Shown: positions 1-6,421 of the stretch, piece by piece
Layout of the letters: each line of letters opens with the position of its first letter
How positions within the stretch are numbered: position 1 is the stretch's first letter
From: Frankiales bacterium
GTDB taxonomy: Bacteria; Actinomycetota; Actinomycetes; Mycobacteriales; SCTD01
Direction of reading: 5' to 3'
Length of the DNA: 7,770 nucleotides
Assembly (NCBI GenBank): GCA_025464795.1
Contig: JAODNB010000015.1
Span: 1-7,770, forward strand
The notes under the pieces: model-generated
Told to the model about the DNA's origin: nothing
Seen by the model: only the letters and a program-made list of their open reading frames with translations
The model's database searches: none
Position numbers and translations under genes: made by a program

Positions 1-1088
1 CAGCGCTGCAGTACGGCTCGGGGCAGGGCGATCCTGTGCTCCGCGAGCACATCTGCGAGGTGATGGCGCTCGAGGGCGTGATCGGCTCTCCGGACGACGT
101 CGTCGTGACGGTCGGCTCCCAGCAGGCCCTCGACCTCGTGACGCGCATCTTCATCGACCCGGGGGATGTCGTGATCGCCGAGGCCCCCTCCTACGTCGGA
201 GCGCTCGGGACCTTCGCCGCGTACCAGGCCGATGTCGTGCACGTGCCGATGGATGCGCACGGTCTCGTGCCGGAGGCGCTGCGTGAGGCGATCGCGGCCG
301 TCAAGGCGTCCGGTCGGAACGCGAAGTTCCTCTACACGATCCCCAACTTCCACAACCCCGCGGGCACGTCACTGGTGTTCGAGCGGCGAGCGGAGGTGCT
401 GCAGATCTGCGTCGAGGCCGGGCTGCTGGTCCTCGAGGACAACCCGTACGGGCTCCTGGGCTTCGAGGGCCCGCCCACCCCGGCGATCCGGTCCCTGGGC
501 GATGAGGACAACGTCATCTACCTCGGCTCGTTCTCGAAGACCTTCGCGCCGGGGCTCCGGGTCGGCTGGGTGCTCGCCCCCCACGCGGTGCGAGAGAAGC
601 TGGTCCTCGCGTCCGAGGCCTCGGTGCTGTGCCCGCCGGCGCTGAACCAGATGGTGGTGACGGAGTACCTCACCTCCCAGGACTGGAAGGGCCAGATCGA
701 GGTCTTCAAGGAGCTGTACCAGGAGCGGCGCGACGCGATGCTCGGTGCCTTGACGGACCTGATGCCGCCGGGCACCACCTGGACCCGTCCGACGGGCGGC
801 TTCTACGTGTGGACCACCCTGCCCGAAGGACTCGACGCGAAGGTCATGCAGCCGCGCGCGATCACCGCCCGGATCGCCTACGTACCGGGGATCGGGTTCT
901 ACGCAGACGGCCAGGGCCAGCGCGAGCTGCGCCTGTCGTACTGCTTCCCGGAACCGGAGCGGATCGTCGAGGGAGTGCGACGGCTCGCCGGGGTCATCGA
1001 GGCCGAGCTGGAGCTGCTCGCGACCTTCGGTCCTTCGATGGGCACGCGCACCGTCGGCTCCACCACCCCGTCCCCCAACACCGCCTGA
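1..1088 (+). CDS. PLP-dependent class I/II aminotransferase (LysN/MocR-type fold), 5'-truncated by window edge
   Basis: Transfers an amino group between an amino acid and a 2-oxo acid using pyridoxal phosphate in the cytoplasm. The true start lies off the left edge: the frame is open from position 3 and reads ALQYGSGQGDPVLREHI, a typical internal motif of this family, so the GTG at 36 is not the start. Numbering residues from that GTG, PNFHNPAG lies at 103-110, EDNPYG with the Asp that contacts the PLP ring nitrogen at 134-139, and SFSKTFAPGLRVGW with the Schiff-base lysine K168 at 165-178. The carboxylate-binding Arg is probably in RLSYCF near the C-terminus. The last ~20 residues are a Ser/Thr/Pro-rich tail. 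The fold matches 2-aminoadipate/aromatic transaminases (LysN-like) and also the catalytic half of MocR regulators. The missing N-terminus prevents deciding whether a GntR helix-turn-helix is present. Substrate unknown. Convergent with parB, 43 nt away. Confidence 0.9.
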   Translation, partial: ALQYGSGQGDPVLREHICEVMALEGVIGSPDDVVVTVGSQQALDLVTRIFIDPGDVVIAEAPSYVGALGTFAAYQADVVHVPMDAHGLVPEALREAIAAVKASGRNAKFLYTIPNFHNPAGTSLVFERRAEVLQICVEAGLLVLEDNPYGLLGFEGPPTPAIRSLGDEDNVIYLGSFSKTFAPGLRVGWVLAPHAVREKLVLASEASVLCPPALNQMVVTEYLTSQDWKGQIEVFKELYQERRDAMLGALTDLMPPGTTWTRPTGGFYVWTTLPEGLDAKVMQPRAITARIAYVPGIGFYADGQGQRELRLSYCFPEPERIVEGVRRLAGVIEAELELLATFGPSMGTRTVGSTTPSPNTA

Positions 1089-1103
1089 CCCCCGGGGTTC
1101 TTT

Positions 1104-1143
1104 CCACTTCCCTGACGCTCCTCTGGGAGCGTCAGGGAAGTGG
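1104..1143. terminator. Perfect 18-bp inverted repeat, probable bidirectional terminator between aminotransferase and parB
   Basis: The left arm CCACTTCCCTGACGCTCC (1104-1121) and right arm 1126-1143 are exact reverse complements around the 4-nt loop TCTG. The position between two convergent genes fits a shared transcription terminator. No U-tract follows on either strand, which is common for actinobacterial hairpin terminators. The outer 12 nt of the right arm (1132-1143) are also the last codons and TGA stop of parB, so the parB end is built into the hairpin. Termination itself is inferred from structure and position. Confidence 0.85.
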
Positions 1144-2049
1144 GTCGGGGGTCGGGCCCTGGACGATGTCGGCGATGCGCTGAAGGTCCTCGAGCGTCGC
1201 GAACTCGATGGTGATCTTCCCCTTCGACCGGCCGACGTCGACCTTCACGCGGGTCTCGAGGCGATCCGACAGCGACGCCGCAACGGCCTGCGCGGCCTCG
1301 GGCACCAGCCGCTTGGCGGACTGCTTGCGGTGCGGCGCCGGCGCGTCGGTCAGCGCCATCGTCACCGCCTCCTCGGTCGAGCGGACCGACATCCCCTCGG
1401 CGATGACCCGGTGCGCCATCGCCTCCATCTGCTCCGCCGTCGACAGCCCGAGGATCGCCTTGGCGTGCCCGGCGGACAGCACCCCCGCGGCGACCTTGGC
1501 CTGCACGGCGCCGGGGAGGCCGAGCAACCGGATGGTGTTGGAGATCTGCGAGCGCGAGCGACCGATGCGCAGCGCCAGCTCCTCGTGCGTCGCGCCGAAG
1601 TCCGCGAGCAGCTGCTCGTAGGCGGCCGCCTCCTCGAGCGGGTTGAGCTGCGAGCGGTGCAGGTTCTCGAGCAGGGCGTCACGGAGCATCGCGTCGTCCT
1701 GCGTCTCACGGATGATCGCTGGGATCTTCGTGAGTCCGACCCGCTGGGTCGCGCGCCAGCGACGCTCACCCATGATGAGCTCGTAGCGGTCCTCCCCCAG
1801 GGGTCGGACGACGATCGGCTGGAGCAGACCGACCTCGCGGATCGAGGTCTCGAGCTCCTGCAGCGCGTCCTCGTCGAAGACGGTCCGCGGCTGGACGTGG
1901 TTCGGCACGATGGCGTCGATCGGAAGCTCGGCGAACCGGGCGCCCTCGACGTCGACCACGTCAGCCGGAGGCAGCTCCTCGGCGGGCCCCTGCGGGATCA
2001 GCGCCCCCAGCCCGCGGCCCAGGCCGCCCTTGCGTCCAGGGACTGTCAC
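1132..2049 (-). CDS. parB: ParB chromosome-partitioning CTPase / parS-binding protein
   Basis: ParB loads at parS sites near the origin, spreads as a CTP-dependent sliding clamp and directs origin segregation with ParA and SMC. The 305-aa length is normal. Visible parts are an N-terminal GLGRGLGALIP (residues 9-19), the ParA-contacting peptide of chromosomal ParBs; the CTP-binding N domain with NHVQPR (50-55), QPIVVR (77-82), GERRWRA (94-100) and ENLHRSQLNPLEEA (128-141); a helix-turn-helix at about 154-176 (EELALRIGRSRSQISNTIRLL); and a C-terminal dimerisation domain at about 250-298. The start is GTG, supported by GAGGAG 7 nt upstream and by its position in the GTGA overlap with the parA stop, which implies translational coupling. 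It is the last gene of the operon, and its stop lies in the terminator hairpin. No perfect parS site was seen in the window. Confidence 0.97.
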   Translation of the reverse strand: MTVPGRKGGLGRGLGALIPQGPAEELPPADVVDVEGARFAELPIDAIVPNHVQPRTVFDEDALQELETSIREVGLLQPIVVRPLGEDRYELIMGERRWRATQRVGLTKIPAIIRETQDDAMLRDALLENLHRSQLNPLEEAAAYEQLLADFGATHEELALRIGRSRSQISNTIRLLGLPGAVQAKVAAGVLSAGHAKAILGLSTAEQMEAMAHRVIAEGMSVRSTEEAVTMALTDAPAPHRKQSAKRLVPEAAQAVAASLSDRLETRVKVDVGRSKGKITIEFATLEDLQRIADIVQGPTPDPLP

Positions 2050-2972
2050 GCGATCACTCCTCGCTGTGCGACCTCACGGGCTGCGTCCACGTAGGCGATC
2101 GCTCCTCGCGACCCGGGGTCGTAGGTCACCACAGACTGCCCGTACCCGGGAGCCTCCGAGACGCGCACCGACCGCGGGATCATGGTGGACAGGACGGTGT
2201 CGCCGAAGTGCGTCCGCACCTCGTCGGCCACCTGGTCCGCGAGCCGGGTGCGCGAGTCGTACATCGTGAGCACGATCGTGGACACGGCGAGCCGCGGGTT
2301 GAGGTGCGCCTTCACCATGTCGATGGTGCGCAGCAGCTGTCCGAGGCCCTCAAGGGCGTAGTACTCGCACTGGATCGGGATGAGCACCTCAGCGGTCGCG
2401 ACCATCGCGTTGACGGTGAGCAGTCCGAGGGAGGGCGGGCAGTCGACGAGGACGTAGTCGACGTCCGCACCCTCGGCCGAGCAGTACGCGTCGATGGCCC
2501 GCTGGAGCCGAGACTCCCTTGCCACCAAGGAGACCAGCTCGATCTCGGCGCCGGCCAGGTCGATCGTCGCGGGCACCACACGCAGTCGTGGCGCGTCGGG
2601 TGACAGCTGCACGACGTCAGCGATCGGGACGGAGTCGACGAGCACCTGGTACACGTCGGGGACGCCAGCGTGGTGCGGCACCCCCAGGGCCGTCGAGGCG
2701 TTGCCCTGCGGGTCGAGGTCGACGACGAGCACCGTGCACCCGTGCAGGGCCAGGGACACGGCGAGGTTGACGGTCGTGGTGGTCTTGCCCACGCCGCCCT
2801 TCTGGTTCGCGATCGTGATGACCCGCCGCGACGTCGGGCGGGGGAACACCTCAGAGCCGGTACGGACCCGGACCGCCGCCGCCGCTTGCTCTGCCAGTGG
2901 CGTGCTGCCATCGCTGTCACGCAGGGCCTCGCGCAGCCGCTCGGCGGGCTGGAGCTCCTCGGGAGTCGTCAT
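2046..2972 (-). CDS. parA: ParA chromosome-partitioning ATPase (Soj)
   Basis: A deviant Walker-type ATPase that binds DNA nonspecifically as an ATP dimer and forms the gradient along which ParB-parS complexes move. The protein is 308 aa from the ATG at 2972. The reading frame stays open far upstream (to 3551), but that extension is an Arg/Ala-rich shadow of rsmG, so the ATG is chosen. The first ~48 residues are a variable N-terminal extension, as in other actinobacterial ParAs. They are followed by NQKGGVGKTTTT, with signature lysine K58 and P-loop lysine K63; Walker A' VVDLDPQGNAS (83-93) with D85 and D87; and Walker B YVLVDCPPSL (173-182) with D177. EAPGYGQSV (273-281) is typical of the Soj C-terminal half. 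The ATG overlaps the rsmG stop as TGATG, with GGAAG 11 nt upstream. The stop overlaps the parB GTG by 4 nt. The pair is therefore probably coupled in translation. Confidence 0.97.
   Translation of the reverse strand: MTTPEELQPAERLREALRDSDGSTPLAEQAAAAVRVRTGSEVFPRPTSRRVITIANQKGGVGKTTTTVNLAVSLALHGCTVLVVDLDPQGNASTALGVPHHAGVPDVYQVLVDSVPIADVVQLSPDAPRLRVVPATIDLAGAEIELVSLVARESRLQRAIDAYCSAEGADVDYVLVDCPPSLGLLTVNAMVATAEVLIPIQCEYYALEGLGQLLRTIDMVKAHLNPRLAVSTIVLTMYDSRTRLADQVADEVRTHFGDTVLSTMIPRSVRVSEAPGYGQSVVTYDPGSRGAIAYVDAAREVAQRGVIA
2057..2062 (-). promoter_or_regulatory. Shine-Dalgarno of parB
   Basis: GAGGAG on the minus strand, 7 nt before the GTG at 2049 and inside the last codons of parA. It fixes the GTG as the parB start. 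Confidence 0.75.
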
Positions 2973-3694
2973 CAGCGCCGGTTCTTCCGCTTGCTCGGTC
3001 CGCTGATCCCACCGGGGCGCGGGCTCGGTCGCGCGGACGACCGGGCGGTCGCGATCTGCGCGCTCCCTCGCTCGACGACCACGATGCGGGCGTGCGTTCC
3101 GAGCTCGAGCGAGCCGACCTCGACGACAGCAGAAGACGCTGCGCCGAGGCGCTGCAGGACCGGGCCGGCAGCGGCCAGCTCGGTGGCTGCCTGCTCGCCC
3201 TTCAGCGCGAGCATCCGACCTCCCGGCCGGAGCAGCGGCAGGGCCCACCCGGCGAGCCGGTCGACCGGAGCCACCGCACGGGCAGTGACGACGTCGACCT
3301 CGAGCTTGCCGTGCAGGTCCTCCGCGCGCGCCCGGCGTACGAGGGTGTTGCGCAGACCGAGCTGCGCGACGGCTTCCTCGAGGAAGGTCGCGCGCCGCTG
3401 AAGGGACTCGACCAGCACGACCTGCACGTCCGCGCGCTGCAGGGCGAGGACCAGGCCGGGCAGGCCCGCGCCGGACCCGAGGTCGAGCACGACCTGACCG
3501 TCCTCGACCAGCTCGGACAGACCGGCGCAGTTGAGCAGGTGCCGCTCCCACAGCCGTGGGACCTCGCGGGGTCCGAGCAGCCCGCGCTCGGTACCGGGCC
3601 CGGCCAGGAGCTCGGCGTAGGCCTCAAGACCCGGCAGGGCCGAGCCGAAGACCGAGGCGGCTGCGTTCGCCGCGCTCTCAGCGGCGACCGTCAC
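2972..3694 (-). CDS. rsmG: 16S rRNA (guanine-527-N7)-methyltransferase RsmG (GidB)
   Basis: A SAM-dependent enzyme that methylates N7 of G527 in 16S rRNA; loss in other bacteria gives low-level streptomycin resistance. The 240-aa protein has LWERHLLNC (49-56), the SAM-binding loop VLDLGSGAGLPG (69-80), the acidic-ended strand and helix VESLQRRATFLEEA (95-108), TARAVAPVDRL (137-147) and LALKG (162-166), which match the family in order. The C-terminal ~20 residues form a basic, Pro/Arg/Lys-rich tail likely to contact rRNA, which is an inference. The start is GTG in a GTGA overlap with the jag stop. No convincing Shine-Dalgarno precedes it, so translation probably depends on ribosomes terminating on jag. 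The stop overlaps the parA ATG (TGATG). Confidence 0.95.
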   Translation of the reverse strand: MTVAAESAANAAASVFGSALPGLEAYAELLAGPGTERGLLGPREVPRLWERHLLNCAGLSELVEDGQVVLDLGSGAGLPGLVLALQRADVQVVLVESLQRRATFLEEAVAQLGLRNTLVRRARAEDLHGKLEVDVVTARAVAPVDRLAGWALPLLRPGGRMLALKGEQAATELAAAGPVLQRLGAASSAVVEVGSLELGTHARIVVVERGSAQIATARSSARPSPRPGGISGPSKRKNRR

Positions 3695-4218
3695 GCGCCA
3701 GGCAGGACGACGACACGGCGCTCGGGCTCGACGCCCTCGGACTCGCTGTGCACCCCGTCGGCGGCAGCGATGGCGTCGTGCACGACCTTGCGCTCGAACG
3801 GCGTCATCGGGGCCAGCTTCACCGGCTCGCCGCTCTCGAGGACGCGAGCGGCGGCGCGGTTGCCGATCTCCGTCAGCTCGACCTTGCGGTTGGCGCGGTA
3901 GCCGCCGATGTCCAGCATCAGCCGGCTCCGGACTCCGGTCTGCTGCACGACAGCCAGCCGGGTCAGCTCCTGAAGCGCCTCGAGGGTCTGACCGTGCGGC
4001 CCGACGAGGGCGTCGAGCCCGTCGCCGACGATGGCGACGACGGCGCGCGTGCCCTCGACGTCCATGTCGATGTCGCCGTCGACGTCAGCGATGTCCAGCA
4101 GACGCTCGAGGTAGTCGCCGGCGATGTCGCCCTCCTGCACCAGCAGCTCCTGGCCGGACAAGGTGGCGGGCTCCGTCTCGGAGTCCTCGGCGGGGGCGAG
4201 CGTGTCGTTCTCGGTCAT
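3691..4218 (-). CDS. jag: Jag/KhpB-type KH–R3H single-strand nucleic-acid binding protein
   Basis: An RNA-binding protein; in Firmicutes the homologue KhpB/EloR works with KhpA in cell-length and envelope control, while the actinobacterial role is poorly defined. It has 175 aa from the ATG at 4218, which has AAGGA 6 nt upstream (with AGGAAG overlapping). The open frame continues to 5277, but that extension is a shadow of yidC. Residues 1-30 are acidic and probably disordered. A KH domain spans about 40-108, with its GxxG loop as GPHG (73-76). An R3H domain spans about 130-173, with R143 and H147 in FERKVVHDAI. The N-terminal Jag domain of Firmicutes proteins is absent, as is usual in actinobacteria. 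The gene lies directly after yidC, a conserved pairing, and its stop overlaps the rsmG start. Confidence 0.93.
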   Translation of the reverse strand: MTENDTLAPAEDSETEPATLSGQELLVQEGDIAGDYLERLLDIADVDGDIDMDVEGTRAVVAIVGDGLDALVGPHGQTLEALQELTRLAVVQQTGVRSRLMLDIGGYRANRKVELTEIGNRAAARVLESGEPVKLAPMTPFERKVVHDAIAAADGVHSESEGVEPERRVVVLPGA

Positions 4219-4286
4219 GGTGCTTCCTTCGACTGGTACGGCAGGGTCTGTGGGGTGCTGCGGGGTACAGCGGGCTACAGCGCTCG
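4219..4286 (-). other. yidC–jag intergenic spacer with short repeats
   Basis: This 68-nt gap is the largest within the operon. It contains two adjacent 10-nt units differing at one position (CGGGGTACAG at 4261-4270 and CGGGCTACAG at 4271-4280). A 5-bp stem with a 4-nt loop (4280-4293) spans the yidC TAG stop. The jag Shine-Dalgarno is at 4223-4229. No promoter is evident. The hairpin is too short to call a terminator. Confidence 0.4.
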
Positions 4287-5372
4287 CTAGCGCCGGCCGC
4301 CCTTGCGGGACTTGTTCTTGCGGGATCCGGAGTTGCCTCGGTTCTGGGGGCGGCCTGCACCAGGACGGCTCGGTTGGCCGCCGGTCGCGACGACCTTCGT
4401 CGACGCCGCTGAGTCGGTCGGAGGGTCGGTCGGCTCGTCGCCCGGGGAGCTCGTGGGCTTGTCGGGCCTGCCGGGCTTGTCGGGCTTGTCGGGCTTGTCG
4501 GTGGCGGACGGACCGCCCTTGCCCTTGGGGTCCTTCGGCTTTCCCGCGCCGCCACCGCCGGGGACGACCGGAGGCATCCGGGCGATGACCCAGCGCTGCT
4601 GACCCATGGACCAGACGTTCGTGGTGAGCCAGTACAGGAGCACGCCGATGGGGAAGCTGAAGCCGAAGATCGCGAAGGAGAACGGCAGCACGTAGAGCAT
4701 GATCTTCTGGACCTGCGCCTGCTGAGGGTCGGTCGGCGCACCGTTGCGGGCCATCATCTGGCGCTGCGTGAGGAACGTCGTCGCGCCCATCGTGACGATC
4801 ATGATCGTGGCGACGACCTTCACCGTCGTGGCATGGCCCCCCAGGGTGGTGAGGAACGCGCCCTTGCTGTTGAAGGCCGCCGAGATCGGGGCGCCGAAGA
4901 CCTTGGCCTTCGCCGCCTGCTCGATCAAGGTGTCGCTCAGGCCGTACTTGCCCTTGAAGAAGGCGACCGACCTGCCGTCGACGTTCTTGAAGTGCGGCTT
5001 GAACTCGTTCATGACCCGGAAGAGCGCGAAGAAGATCGGCAGCTGCAGGATCAGGGGCAGGCATCCGGAGATCGGGTTGGTGCCGTGGTCCTTGTAGACC
5101 TTCATCAGCTCGGTGTTGAGCGTCTCGCGATCGCCCTTGTGCTTGGCCTGCAGCTCTTTGATCTTGGGAGCCAGCTCTTGCATCCGGCGCTGGCTCTTGA
5201 TCTGCTTGACGAACAGCGGGAACAGCAGGATGCGCACGGTGATCGTGAGCAGCACGATCGACAGGCCCCACGCCCAACCGCTCCCCGACGGGATGCCGAT
5301 CTTCGTCAGGCCGGTGTGGATGCCCTCCATGACGAGGGCAACGGGCTGGGCAAGGACGTCGAACACGCTCAC
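4287..5372 (-). CDS. yidC: YidC/Oxa1 membrane protein insertase
   Basis: Inserts and folds membrane proteins in the cytoplasmic membrane, alone or with Sec. The 361-aa protein is the short Gram-positive type: no large periplasmic domain, and no lipobox Cys at the N-terminus. Segment WAWGLSIVLLTITVRILLFPL (33-53) is the first core transmembrane helix and carries the conserved groove arginine R47. The cytoplasmic hairpin with QRRMQELAPKIKELQAKHK follows (61-79), then PISGCLPLILQLPIFFALF (100-118), a membrane segment at 184-203, and IMLYVLPFSFAIFGFSFPIG plus VLLYWLTTNVWSMGQQ (224-259). From 269 the tail is Gly/Pro/Lys/Asp-rich with DKP repeats and a very basic end, probably binding ribosomes. 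The start is GTG in a GTGA overlap with yidD, with GGAG 7 nt upstream. Confidence 0.96.
   Translation of the reverse strand: MSVFDVLAQPVALVMEGIHTGLTKIGIPSGSGWAWGLSIVLLTITVRILLFPLFVKQIKSQRRMQELAPKIKELQAKHKGDRETLNTELMKVYKDHGTNPISGCLPLILQLPIFFALFRVMNEFKPHFKNVDGRSVAFFKGKYGLSDTLIEQAAKAKVFGAPISAAFNSKGAFLTTLGGHATTVKVVATIMIVTMGATTFLTQRQMMARNGAPTDPQQAQVQKIMLYVLPFSFAIFGFSFPIGVLLYWLTTNVWSMGQQRWVIARMPPVVPGGGGAGKPKDPKGKGGPSATDKPDKPDKPGRPDKPTSSPGDEPTDPPTDSAASTKVVATGGQPSRPGAGRPQNRGNSGSRKNKSRKGGRR
4455..4499 (-). repeat. Five 9-bp tandem units in yidC coding for (D/G)(K/R)P tripeptides
   Basis: Five consecutive 9-nt units read GGGCTTGTC on the plus strand, except the second, which is GGGCCTGCC. On the coding strand they give DKP-DKP-DKP-GRP-DKP (residues 292-306 of YidC). 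The unit is a multiple of three, so copy-number changes keep the frame. Three identical units suggest recent slippage expansion in the disordered tail. Confidence 0.9.
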
Positions 5373-5662
5373 GAAAGGACTCCAGCGCGGGTGCGCGGCT
5401 CAGAAGGGGTCGTGCTCACGGTCTTGGGCGTGCTGGGCGAGGCAGACCGGGCGGGCACCGGGTCGTGCCCACCAGCGTTCCACGGGTGGCAGCGGCTGAC
5501 ACGGCGGGCAGTCAGCCAGGTGCCGCGCACGGCGCCATGCACCTGGAGAGCCTCGACGGCGTAGTGGCTGCAGGTCGGAGCGAAGCGGCAGTGCGGCGCC
5601 ATCGCCGGGCTGATCCAGCGCGAGTAGAAGCGCAGGGGGAGCAGCAGGAGGCGAACGACCAT
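5369..5662 (-). CDS. yidD: Membrane protein insertion efficiency factor YidD
   Basis: A small membrane-associated protein that assists YidC-dependent insertion in other bacteria. The 97-aa product has an N-terminal amphipathic/hydrophobic stretch VVRLLLLPLRFYSRWISP and the family hallmarks CRFAPTCSHYAVEALQVHG (25-43) and RCHPWNAGGHDPVP (57-70). The last ~27 residues are Ser/Thr/Pro-rich and not conserved in the family. The ATG at 5662 sits in a TGATG overlap with the rnpA stop, with AGGAAG 11 nt upstream. The stop overlaps the yidC GTG by 4 nt. Direct adjacency and overlap with yidC fit a joint role and stoichiometric coupling. Confidence 0.96.
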   Translation of the reverse strand: MVVRLLLLPLRFYSRWISPAMAPHCRFAPTCSHYAVEALQVHGAVRGTWLTARRVSRCHPWNAGGHDPVPARSASPSTPKTVSTTPSEPRTRAGVLS

Positions 5663-5997
5663 CAGCGGGTCAGCTTCCTGAGCGCGGCATCGAGGTCTGC
5701 AGCGAGCTCGGCGCTGCTCGCGGTCCCCGCGGCCGCGCCGGCGCGGACCACGAGCCGGCTGCCGGAGGGCAGCCCCTCGACGCGGTCGCGAAGCAGGTGA
5801 CGCAACCTGCGCGACACCTGGTGGCGGATCACGGAGCTGCCGACGGCCTTGCTGACGACCAGTCCGGCGCGAGCGGGGGTCTCAGCGTCCCCCGTCAGCA
5901 GGTGAACCGTCAGCCGTGGCCGGCCAGCACGACGACCGCGCGCGACGACCTCGGTGAAGTCGGTCGAGGCGCGGAGGCGGTGTGGGGCGGAGAGCAT
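5662..5997 (-). CDS. rnpA: Ribonuclease P protein component
   Basis: The protein subunit of RNase P, which binds the catalytic RNA and the 5' leader of pre-tRNA. The 111-aa protein begins at an ATG with AAAGG 5 nt upstream. Recognisable parts are LRASTDFTEVVARGRRAGRPRL near the N-terminus, with the conserved Phe and Arg residues, and GLVVSKAVGSSVIRHQVSRRLRHLL at about 45-69. The usual RNR motif appears as RHQVSRRLR; a related RHRV variant occurs in other actinobacteria, so this need not mean loss of function. The gene follows rpmH by 31 nt, the classic rpmH–rnpA pair, and overlaps yidD by one base (TGATG). The catalytic RNA gene rnpB is not in this window. Confidence 0.95.
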   Translation of the reverse strand: MLSAPHRLRASTDFTEVVARGRRAGRPRLTVHLLTGDAETPARAGLVVSKAVGSSVIRHQVSRRLRHLLRDRVEGLPSGSRLVVRAGAAAGTASSAELAADLDAALRKLTR

Positions 5998-6028
5998 CGG
6001 CGCCTTTCGAGAGCTGGACGCCGTCCGG

Positions 6029-6166
6029 TCAGGCCGAGAGCTCGTTGCGACCCTTGCGGCGACGCGCTGACAGGATCGAGCGGCCTGCCCGGGTCTGCAT
6101 GCGCAGCCGGAAGCCGTGGGTCTTCGCGCGACGGCGGTTGTTCGGCTGGAAGGTGCGCTTGCTCAC
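6029..6166 (-). CDS. rpmH: 50S ribosomal protein L34
   Basis: A small basic protein of the large ribosomal subunit. The product is 45 aa: it begins (V/M)SKRTFQPNNRRRAKTHGF and ends RRRKGRNELSA, a full-length, unbroken L34. The frame is open further upstream to 6358, but homology begins at the GTG at 6166, which has AGGAG 8 nt before it, so GTG is taken as the start. It is the first gene of the eight-gene operon. A candidate promoter lies about 130 nt upstream in the rpmH–dnaA gap. Confidence 0.97.
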   Translation of the reverse strand: MSKRTFQPNNRRRAKTHGFRLRMQTRAGRSILSARRRKGRNELSA

Positions 6167-6174
6167 GGGAGGTG

Positions 6175-6179
6175 CTCCT
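6175..6179 (-). promoter_or_regulatory. Shine-Dalgarno of rpmH
   Basis: AGGAG on the minus strand, 8 nt before the GTG at 6166. It supports the short 45-aa L34 against the longer open frame. Confidence 0.7.
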
Positions 6180-6299
6180 GGCGTATCGGGGTTCGGCCGC
6201 GGGGGATCACGGCTGAGGCGTGGAGGCCGTAGCGGGTCAGAGCGCGAGCACCTTGTTGCCTCTGAGCTCGTCTGCACCTGCAGCCACGGTGACCTGTCT

Positions 6300-6328
6300 A
6301 CGGTACGGACGGCACCCATCCCGGTCAA
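6300..6328 (-). promoter_or_regulatory. Candidate promoter of the rpmH operon
   Basis: On the minus strand TTGACC (6328-6323) is followed after 17 nt by TACCGT (6305-6300), a good -35 and a TAnnnT -10 at ideal spacing. Transcription would start near 6293, giving a leader of about 125 nt. The -35 lies inside a 6-bp inverted repeat (6321-6336). A perfect TTGACA at 6368-6363 (minus) lacks a convincing -10. Assigned by pattern only. Confidence 0.45.
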
Positions 6329-6336
6329 ACGACCGG
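6321..6336. repeat. Short inverted repeat over the candidate rpmH -35
   Basis: CCGGTC–AAAC–GACCGG is a perfect 6-bp stem with a 4-nt loop. The 10-bp palindrome CCGGTACCGG follows at 6344-6353. Both share CCGGT(A/C) half-sites. It could be an operator or chance in GC-rich DNA. Confidence 0.35.
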
Positions 6337-6408
6337 AGCACTGCCGGTACCGGACCACGCGGTGTCAAGCACCGAGGCCGCGACACGCCGCTGGACGATC
6401 GTGACGCC

Positions 6409-6417
6409 TGTGGACAA
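6409..6417 (-). promoter_or_regulatory. DnaA box
   Basis: TGTGGACAA on the plus strand (TTGTCCACA on the minus) equals the preferred actinobacterial DnaA box and differs by one base from the E. coli TTATCCACA. It ends 4 nt before the -35 of the candidate dnaA promoter, which fits autoregulation by DnaA. Confidence 0.75.
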
Positions 6418-6421
6418 CTGC

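Noticed and set aside
240..245. CACGTG core as a possible parS site
   Set aside because: The flanks do not match the parS consensus GTTTCACGTGAAAC, and no other parS-like palindrome was seen in the window.
2973..3551. N-terminal extension of parA to give a 501-aa protein
   Set aside because: The added segment is Arg/Ala/Pro-rich and overlaps rsmG in another frame. The ATG at 2972 coupled to the rsmG stop gives a normal 308-aa ParA.
2897..3901. 334-codon plus-strand open frame opposite rsmG and jag
   Set aside because: Shadow of real minus-strand genes; no domain, no Shine-Dalgarno, skewed composition.
4219..5277. N-terminal extension of jag to 528 aa
   Set aside because: The added residues are an out-of-frame reading of yidC. 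The ATG at 4218 has a good Shine-Dalgarno and gives the usual actinobacterial length.
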